From Desulfovibrio sp. (GTDB lineage Bacteria; Desulfobacterota; Desulfovibrionia; Desulfovibrionales; Desulfovibrionaceae), in the NCBI GenBank assembly GCA_022839785.1, contig JALHJW010000009.1, forward strand, positions 120,273-184,272: DNA of 64,000 nucleotides, in the 5' to 3' direction. Under the pieces are notes generated by a model. That model was not told the DNA's origin. It ran no database searches and worked only from the letters and a program-made list of their open reading frames with translations. The position numbers and the translations under genes were made by a program. Below are positions 56,872 through 64,000 of this stretch, one piece after another (position 1 is the stretch's first letter; every line of letters begins with the position of its first letter).

Positions 56872-57471
56872 ATGGATCTGCTGCCCATCAGCCGGGCGCT
56901 GCTGAGCGTCACGGACAAGTCCGGCCTGGCCGATTTCGCCCGGTTCCTCGTGAGCCGCGGCGTCGAACTCGTTTCCACCGGCGGGACCAAGAAGCTCCTG
57001 GCCTCGGAAGGCCTCCCCGTGACCGGCGTGAGCGAGGTCACGGGCTTCCCGGAGATCATGGGCGGCCGGGTCAAGACGCTGCACCCCAAGATTCACGCGG
57101 GCATCCTGGCCGACAAGGACAACCCCGAACACCTCGCCACCCTGAACGAGCTGTCCATCCGGCCCTTCGACCTCATCTGCGTGAATCTCTACGACTTCGC
57201 CGACGCGGCCCGCAAGGAACTGCCGCTCAAGGCCGCCGTGGAGCAGATCGACGTGGGCGGGCCGACCATGCTGCGGGCCACGGCCAAGAACTTTCACTCC
57301 ATGCTCGTGGTGCCCGACCCCGCCTTCTACCGCCGCGTGCAGGAAGAACTTGCCGACAACGGCATGAAGGTCACGCTGGCCCTGCGCAAGGAACTGGCCG
57401 CCGAAACCTTCCGCCGCATCAGCCGCTACGACGGCCTCATCGCCGACTATCTCTTCAGCCACGAGGAGTAG
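56872..57471 (+). CDS. purH: IMP cyclohydrolase, stand-alone PurH N-terminal domain
   Basis: Final ring closure FAICAR to IMP. 199 aa, corresponding only to the MGS-like cyclohydrolase half of the usual about 520-aa PurH. It contains RALLSVTDKSGLADFARFLVSRGVELVSTGGT, GFPEIMGGRVKTLHPKIHAGIL, the VNLYDFADA region and DVGGPTMLRATAKNF. The AICAR formyltransferase half is absent and not in the following gene, so it must be encoded elsewhere. The stop overlaps the ribosome site of hflX. Confidence 0.92.
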   Translation: MDLLPISRALLSVTDKSGLADFARFLVSRGVELVSTGGTKKLLASEGLPVTGVSEVTGFPEIMGGRVKTLHPKIHAGILADKDNPEHLATLNELSIRPFDLICVNLYDFADAARKELPLKAAVEQIDVGGPTMLRATAKNFHSMLVVPDPAFYRRVQEELADNGMKVTLALRKELAAETFRRISRYDGLIADYLFSHEE

Positions 57472-57474
57472 GCC

Positions 57475-59220
<1,746 letters not shown>

Positions 59221-59337
59221 CCGGAGGGAATCGCTCCCGCGCGTTTCGTCCGGCCCCCATCCTACAGGATACTTCCGGTCATCCCCGGCCTGTCCCCCCG
59301 CCGGAGGCGCCGCGCCCCCGGCCGGTGCTCCCGGGCC

Positions 59338-61044
59338 TCAGAAGGTCTCGATGCGGTTGCGGCCGTGCTGTTTGGCGCGGTAGAGGGCCGTGTCGGCGCG
59401 CTGCACCAGGGCGTCGGGGTCGTCCTCCTCCGCCGAGGCGGCCACGCCGAAGCTGGCCGTGAGCCTGCCCGCCACCGGGAAAACGGTCTCCTCGATCTCC
59501 GCGCGCAGGCGCTGGGCCAGGTTCCGGGCCACGTCCGGCCCGGTCTCCGGGCAGACGACGAGGAATTCCTCGCCGCCCCAGCGGCCCACGGTGTCGGTCT
59601 CGCGCGCAAGACCCGCGAAGATGTCCGCCAGACGGACCAGGACGTCGTCGCCGACTTGATGGCCGTGCCGGTCGTTGACCTCCTTGAAGTGGTCCACGTC
59701 GATCATGATCACGGAGAAGGGCTTGCGGTAGCGCTTGGCGCGGCGCAGTTCGGCGCGCAGGGCCTGGTCGAGCCTGCGGCGGTTGCACAGCCCGGTGAGG
59801 CGGTCGGTCTGGGAAAGGACCTCCAGAGTCCTGTTCGTGCGGTCGAGTTCGCGATTCTTCTCGTCCAGTTCGGCGGTGCGCTGCCGGACGTTGTCCTCCA
59901 GATTTTCCACCAGATCCCGGACGCGCTGGGTCATGGCGTTGAAGGTCGCGCCCAGCTCCCCGAGTTCGTCGCCCGGTTCGGCCGCGACCGTGATCTCCAG
60001 GTTCCCGGCGCGCAGTTCGGCGGCGCGGCGCGTCATGTCCGCGATCTTGCGGGTGACGCTGGCGTTGATGGCGTAGGCGATGGCCACGGCGCAGGCAAGG
60101 CCGAACAGCGTGGCGGCGACGACCAGCCCGCCTGCGGCGCGGCCCACCCAGGCGATGCGCGTCCTGGCGCGCTCCACCTCGGCGGACGAGGCCTCCTTGA
60201 GCTCCTGGGAGACCGGGTCCACGGCGCGGGCCTGGAGCACGAAGTCGTTGAAGGTGCTGCGGATGACCTCGTGCGTGTCGAGCAGCTTGTCCGCGAGGGC
60301 GACGTAGCCGTCCAGGAGCGCGGCGGCCTCGGCCCGGCGGGGGGCGTCCAGGGCCGGGTCCGCGGGCAGTTGGGCGCGCAGCCGCGTGAGCACGTTGAAG
60401 GCGGACTGCATCTGCGGCCGCTGGCGGGTGAGGCGGTACTGCTTGGCGAAGACGTTGGCCTCGCGCAGCAGCAGGGAGAGGTTCCGCGATCCGGCGAGCG
60501 CGGCCTCCAGGGAGGCCATGGCGCGGTCCATGCGGACCCAAAGGCCGTTTTCCGGTTCGGCCAGCGAGGTCAGCAGCTCCATGTTCTGCATCAGGATGGC
60601 GGAGAAGCGCCGGGAGAAGGAGAGGTATAGGGCCATGTCCACGTTGCGGCGGCGCAGGTTCGCGCTCACGCTGGACCCCGTGATCAACCGCTTCAGCTCC
60701 TCGCTCAGCGCGATGACCCGCGCCGCGGTGGCGAAAGCGGGCTGGCCGTAGGTCTCCTGCGCCCTGAAGAAGCCGATCTCCGGGTAGCTGAGCAGGAAGG
60801 ACTGGTAGAAGCGCCGGGCCTTTTCCCGTTCGCCGTCCATCTCGAAGACCTTCTGGCGGATCTCCATGCTCTGCACCATCTCGTTCTCGGCGCTGTCGAC
60901 CAGGGCCAAGGCGGCCAGGGCGGCCAGCGAGACGAGAACCACCAGGGCCAGGAGCAGCAGGAAAGCCAGGCCCAGCTTGCGGGTGATGCCCAGGGTCCGC
61001 CAGACCCCCCTGGGGCCGCGGGAGGCGTGTTCGCTAGGGCGCAT
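59338..61044 (-). CDS. Membrane diguanylate cyclase with HAMP domain
   Basis: A 568-aa sensor. Helices at about residues 22-46 and 303-328 enclose a roughly 250-residue helical periplasmic domain (4-helix-bundle type). A HAMP domain (ASVTRKIADMTRRAAELRAGNLEI, then GELGATFNAMTQRV) and a coiled coil (LVENLEDNVRQRTAELDEKNRELDRTNRTLE) lead to GGDEF, with DRLTGLCNRRRLD and active-site RWGGEEFLVV. No inhibitory RxxD site is visible just before GGEEF. It probably makes c-di-GMP in response to a periplasmic signal. It overlaps the upstream binding-protein gene by 11 bases. Confidence 0.9.
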   Translation of the reverse strand: MRPSEHASRGPRGVWRTLGITRKLGLAFLLLLALVVLVSLAALAALALVDSAENEMVQSMEIRQKVFEMDGEREKARRFYQSFLLSYPEIGFFRAQETYGQPAFATAARVIALSEELKRLITGSSVSANLRRRNVDMALYLSFSRRFSAILMQNMELLTSLAEPENGLWVRMDRAMASLEAALAGSRNLSLLLREANVFAKQYRLTRQRPQMQSAFNVLTRLRAQLPADPALDAPRRAEAAALLDGYVALADKLLDTHEVIRSTFNDFVLQARAVDPVSQELKEASSAEVERARTRIAWVGRAAGGLVVAATLFGLACAVAIAYAINASVTRKIADMTRRAAELRAGNLEITVAAEPGDELGELGATFNAMTQRVRDLVENLEDNVRQRTAELDEKNRELDRTNRTLEVLSQTDRLTGLCNRRRLDQALRAELRRAKRYRKPFSVIMIDVDHFKEVNDRHGHQVGDDVLVRLADIFAGLARETDTVGRWGGEEFLVVCPETGPDVARNLAQRLRAEIEETVFPVAGRLTASFGVAASAEEDDPDALVQRADTALYRAKQHGRNRIETF

Positions 61045-62290
61045 AGCTGGAGACGGCGTTCGCCTTCAGGCCCGCCACGCCGAGCGCCGGGTCGTCCAGA
61101 CGCAGGACGTCGAAGCGCGGCGCGGCGCAGTCGCCGAACCCGTCGCAGGACAGGCTGCCGGTCACGCCTGCATGGTTCTTCGTTGCGTACAGGGCGTCGC
61201 GCAGGGCCTGGCGGCCGATGCGCAGCGAGCCGTCCGGAAGGGTCTGCGCCGTCTTCGCGATGGCGGCCAGGAGGATGCCCGCCGCGTCGAAGGCGCTCAG
61301 GTGATAGCTCGTGGGCGGGGACTCCCCGTACCGGGCCCGGTATTCGGCCTCCAGGCGCTCCACGGCCGGCGACGTGGGCGGCGGCGTGGGGCCGACGAAG
61401 AACATGCCCGTGGCGGCGTGGCCCACGGCGTCGATGAAGGACTGCTCGATGAGCGCGCCGTCGCTCATGAGCACGAGGTCCTGCAGGCCCGGGGCTCGCC
61501 GGGCCTGAAGCAGCACGTGGTTGGCCTCGGGTTGGAAGAGCGGGAAGAAGAGCATCTGCGCCCGGGAGGCGGCCACCGCATCGAGGACCGGGGCCATGTC
61601 CGTGTCGTCCTTGTTGACCGTGGCATACAGGACAACCTTGCCGCCGAGGCGCTCAAACTCCTGCCTGAAACCGTCGGTCAGGCCCCTGGTGTAGATGTCG
61701 CCGTCGCCGATGGTGGCGGCCGTGCGCATGCCGAGCGTGTCGTAGGCGTAGCGGGCGGCCGCCGGTCCCGCATGCTCCTCGTTGGGGGCGGTGCGCAGGA
61801 AGCCGGGCTGCCATTTGGGCGCGCGGACGCCGCCGATGGAGGTCAGGAAGGGGGCGCTGTTGTTGCCGGAAATCATGGACAGCCCGGCCTCGGTCATGAC
61901 CTGGGCTGCGGTGGCCGCGTCGCCCGAGCAGGTGGTGCCGAAGATGGCCGCCACCGAGGGGTCGGAGACGATCTTGAGGGCGGCGTTGGCCCCGCCCTCG
62001 GGACGGCAGCCGGTGTCCTCGACCGCGAGGACGGTTTCGCGGCCCGCGATGCGTCCGTCCTGCCGGGCCAGGGCCAGCTCCAGGCCGCGCACCTGCTCCC
62101 GGCCCAGGACCGCCACCTTGCCGCTCAGGGCCTGGATGACGCCGAGGCGGACGGGAGCGCCCCGCGCCAACTCCACGCAGCCGAGCGGGTCGGCGCAGGG
62201 GGGCGGCGCATCGGACGAGCAGGCGAAGGCCAGGCCGCCCGCGACGAGCAGCGCGGCCAGGGTCTTGATGGTGCGTTTTCGGTTCCGCAT
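61034..62290 (-). CDS. Periplasmic ligand-binding lipoprotein (Leu/Ile/Val-binding family)
   Basis: A 418-aa lipoprotein: signal LAALLVAGGLAFAC with lipobox Cys24. The mature region is a type I periplasmic binding protein (VRLGVIQALSGKVAVLGREQVRGLELAL, FGTTCSGDAATAAQVM, then SDGALIEQSFIDAVG and YHLSAFDAAGILLAAIA). Cysteine pairs (CADPLGC, CDGFGDC) may form disulphides. No permease or ATPase is nearby. Instead it is first in an operon with a diguanylate cyclase (11-base overlap), so it may act as that enzyme's periplasmic sensor rather than in transport. Confidence 0.85.
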   Translation of the reverse strand: MRNRKRTIKTLAALLVAGGLAFACSSDAPPPCADPLGCVELARGAPVRLGVIQALSGKVAVLGREQVRGLELALARQDGRIAGRETVLAVEDTGCRPEGGANAALKIVSDPSVAAIFGTTCSGDAATAAQVMTEAGLSMISGNNSAPFLTSIGGVRAPKWQPGFLRTAPNEEHAGPAAARYAYDTLGMRTAATIGDGDIYTRGLTDGFRQEFERLGGKVVLYATVNKDDTDMAPVLDAVAASRAQMLFFPLFQPEANHVLLQARRAPGLQDLVLMSDGALIEQSFIDAVGHAATGMFFVGPTPPPTSPAVERLEAEYRARYGESPPTSYHLSAFDAAGILLAAIAKTAQTLPDGSLRIGRQALRDALYATKNHAGVTGSLSCDGFGDCAAPRFDVLRLDDPALGVAGLKANAVSSYAP

Positions 62291-62490
62291 GGCTCCCCCT
62301 CCGTCCAGATGCTGCGGGCATTCGCGAGACGAACGATCCCGGCGGCATATAGGCTTGCCGTCGGGACCTCTGTGGTCCCCCCTCTATTCTTACGGCTGGT
62401 ACGTATTCGGATGGCTCAAGTCAATGATATTTCCACGCGCGGACGCGCGCGAACCGGCGCTGCGGCGGAAAGGGAGGGGGACGGGAGAGG

Positions 62491-62516
62491 CGGCGCGGCG
62501 GGCGTCCGCCGCGCCG
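62491..62516. terminator. GC-rich hairpin downstream of the EamA gene
   Basis: CGGCGCGGCGG (62491-62501) pairs perfectly with CCGCCGCGCCG (62506-62516), with a 4-base loop, 22 bases past the EamA stop. No T-run, so termination strength is uncertain. The 62291-62538 gap also holds the promoter region for the binding-protein gene, without a clear hexamer pair. Confidence 0.5.
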
Positions 62517-62538
62517 TTCAGATGGGTGTCGCGGCCGG

Positions 62539-63489
62539 CTATCCGGCCGGTTCCCGGGCAGGGACGGCGCTGCTCCGGGTTTGCGGCGCGAGCCCTGCGC
62601 CGCTCTGGCTCAGGGCCACGCCCGCCAGGATCACGGCCGAGGCGAGCGCCTGGGGGCCGCTCAGCGCCTCGTCCAGGGCCAGCCAGCCCAGGGCCACGGC
62701 CACCAGGGGCACGAGATTGATGAAGGCGGCGACCCGGGCCGCGGGCAGGCGGCTGAGCGCCCAGTTGTAGAGGCCGAAGGCCCCGAGCGTGACGAGGCCC
62801 CCCAGGAAGAGCACGGCCAGGGCGGCGTCGCGCGGCCAGTCCCAGGGCGGGGCCGCGATTCCGGCCGCGCCGGGCAGGAAGAAGAGCGCGCCGGTCACGG
62901 TCTGCACCGCCGTGAGCGTCCAGGGACCGTAGCGGCCGGACAATCTCTTGATGAGCAGCATGGACCCGGCCGCGCAAGCCATGGCCAGGAACTCCAGGGC
63001 GTTGCCGAGCAGGGGGGCCGGGGCCGAGGCCGCGGGCGCTCCGGCCAGGGAGAGCCAGGCCACTCCGGCCACGGAGAGGACGAGGCCCAGAAGCATGCGC
63101 CACGGCAGCGGTTCGTGCAGGAAGATGGCCGCGCCCACGCCGACGAGCAGGGGCACGGACGAGGAGATGACCCCGGCCTGGGCCGAGGTGGTCAGGCTGA
63201 GGGCGTTGGCCTCGCAGAGGAAATAGGCGCAGGGCAGGAGCAGCGAGGCGACGGCCAGGAGCGTGCCGTCGCCGCGCCGCACGCCGCGCGGCAGCACGCC
63301 GCGCGCGAAGGGCAGGAGCAGCAGCGCGGCCAGGGTCATGCGCAGCCACATGAGGGTCATGGGCGCGAAGGCGGTCAGCGCGGTCTTGGTGGCCGCGAAG
63401 GAGCCGCCCCAGAGCAGGGCCGCGGCCAGCGCCGCGAGCACGGGCGCGGCCCGGGGCAGGGAAGGGCGGAAGCGGGCGGGACGGGACAT
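62539..63489 (-). CDS. EamA/DMT-family permease
   Basis: A 316-aa inner-membrane protein with ten predicted helices in two EamA repeats. Repeat 1 holds LLWGGSFAATKTALTAFAPMTLMWLRM, LTTSAQAGVISSSVPLLVGVGAAIF and LSVAGVAWLSLAG; repeat 2 has FLGGLVTLGAFGLYNWALSRLPAARVAAFINLVPLVAVALGW. Members export amino acids, metabolites or drugs; no substrate can be assigned. ATG 63489 follows AGGAGGT. Confidence 0.88.
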   Translation of the reverse strand: MSRPARFRPSLPRAAPVLAALAAALLWGGSFAATKTALTAFAPMTLMWLRMTLAALLLLPFARGVLPRGVRRGDGTLLAVASLLLPCAYFLCEANALSLTTSAQAGVISSSVPLLVGVGAAIFLHEPLPWRMLLGLVLSVAGVAWLSLAGAPAASAPAPLLGNALEFLAMACAAGSMLLIKRLSGRYGPWTLTAVQTVTGALFFLPGAAGIAAPPWDWPRDAALAVLFLGGLVTLGAFGLYNWALSRLPAARVAAFINLVPLVAVALGWLALDEALSGPQALASAVILAGVALSQSGAGLAPQTRSSAVPAREPAG

Positions 63490-63595
63490 GCGGACCTCCT
63501 GTGATGGAAGCCGTGTCTAGCGCCTGCGGCGTCAGCGGTCTTGCAGGAATGTTTTGCAGGAAATTGCGGCCGTCACGCCGGGAGCGGGCGGCGCG

Positions 63596-63629
63596 CAAAA
63601 AGAAAGCGGCCGGTCTGGGACCGGCCGCT
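63596..63629 (-). terminator. Terminator of the tRNA operon
   Basis: AGCGGCCGGTC (63605-63615) pairs perfectly with GACCGGCCGCT (63619-63629) with a 3-base loop. Read on the minus strand, it is followed by TTTCTTTTT (63604-63596), a clear intrinsic terminator 6 bases after the CCA end of the tRNA-Gly. Confidence 0.9.
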
Positions 63630-63635
63630 GAACAT

Positions 63636-63710
<75 letters not shown>

Positions 63711-63820
63711 TCAGGGCGCGAAGACGGATCGGCTGCGACGCCGCGCTGGCCGCGTCCTCGCGTCGAGGACGGCGACTTACGTCATTCTTCCGCGCTATGT
63801 CAATGCCTGAAAGAGCGTTT

Positions 63821-63895
<75 letters not shown>

Positions 63896-63902
63896 GTTCT
63901 TT

Positions 63903-63977
<75 letters not shown>

Positions 63978-64000
63978 TCAAAAGGGAGCACCTATTTATC

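Overview
The window looks like chromosomal DNA of a high-GC, Gram-negative, flagellated anaerobe, most probably a sulfate-reducing Desulfovibrionaceae-type deltaproteobacterium (Desulfobacterota). The pointers are a cytochrome c maturation operon with a CXXXY-type CcmE and no ccmG/ccmH beside it, indolepyruvate:ferredoxin oxidoreductase, a complete Tol-Pal system, sigma-54 flagellar promoters, and the gene order guaB-guaA-tatA-tatC-hisB-hisA. The species assignment is inference. No phage, insertion sequence, integron, CRISPR array or other clear mobile element was seen; this is core chromosome.

Layout. 1-4525 (minus): a TPR membrane protein, iorA, iorB and a sigma-54 activator cut by the window edge, closely packed. 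4849-6764 (plus): proA-nadD. 6863-10398: a receiver/degenerate-EAL protein and an LTA-synthase-like phosphoglycerol transferase. 10474-12581 (minus): two family 9 glycosyltransferases. 12750-19016 (plus): a CNNM/CBS membrane protein, then ccmEFABC, a CcmD-like peptide and a TPR (CcmI-like) protein. 19224-23888: a LivJHMGF branched-chain amino acid type ABC transporter. 24109-30816: guaB, guaA, tatA, tatC, hisB, a lipoprotein, hisA and a CopZ-like metallochaperone, closed by a 22-bp perfect terminator palindrome. 30954-33830 (minus): upp, uraA and a DUF3179 protein. 34024-37274 (plus): an RluD-CoaE fusion, a rhomboid protease and an MBL-fold hydrolase. 37271-42585: a small secreted protein, pgpA, then pal/tolB/tolA/tolR/tolQ (minus).

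42642-49551 (minus): Sir2 deacylase, an unknown protein, a PHP phosphoesterase, a bifunctional-nuclease-family protein, miaB, an APS-kinase-like P-loop kinase, an aminoglycoside-phosphotransferase-like kinase and an alpha/beta hydrolase. 49631-55777 (minus): the flagellar basal-body/export operon flgB-flgC-fliE-fliF-fliG-fliH-fliI, starting from a consensus-matching sigma-54 promoter. A second sigma-54 promoter fires the other way into a TPR gene. 56872-59220 (plus): a single-domain PurH (IMP cyclohydrolase) and hflX, whose conserved N-terminus appears to start at an ATA codon. 59338-63489 (minus): a GGDEF diguanylate cyclase overlapping a periplasmic-binding lipoprotein, and an EamA permease. 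63636-63977 (minus): tRNA-Gly, tRNA-Cys, tRNA-Gly with a terminator.

The observations most worth a second look are: (i) hairpins sharing the string GGGTACAAG in the guaB and guaA leaders, plus a related hairpin before purH; (ii) the ATA start of hflX; (iii) face-to-face sigma-54 promoters with repeated elements between them; (iv) the binding-protein/diguanylate-cyclase overlap; (v) a CXXXY Ccm operon; (vi) a terminator-like element read antisense to the pal leader; (vii) loss of Fe-S cysteines in IorA. I could not run searches or alignments; family calls rest on motifs read by eye.
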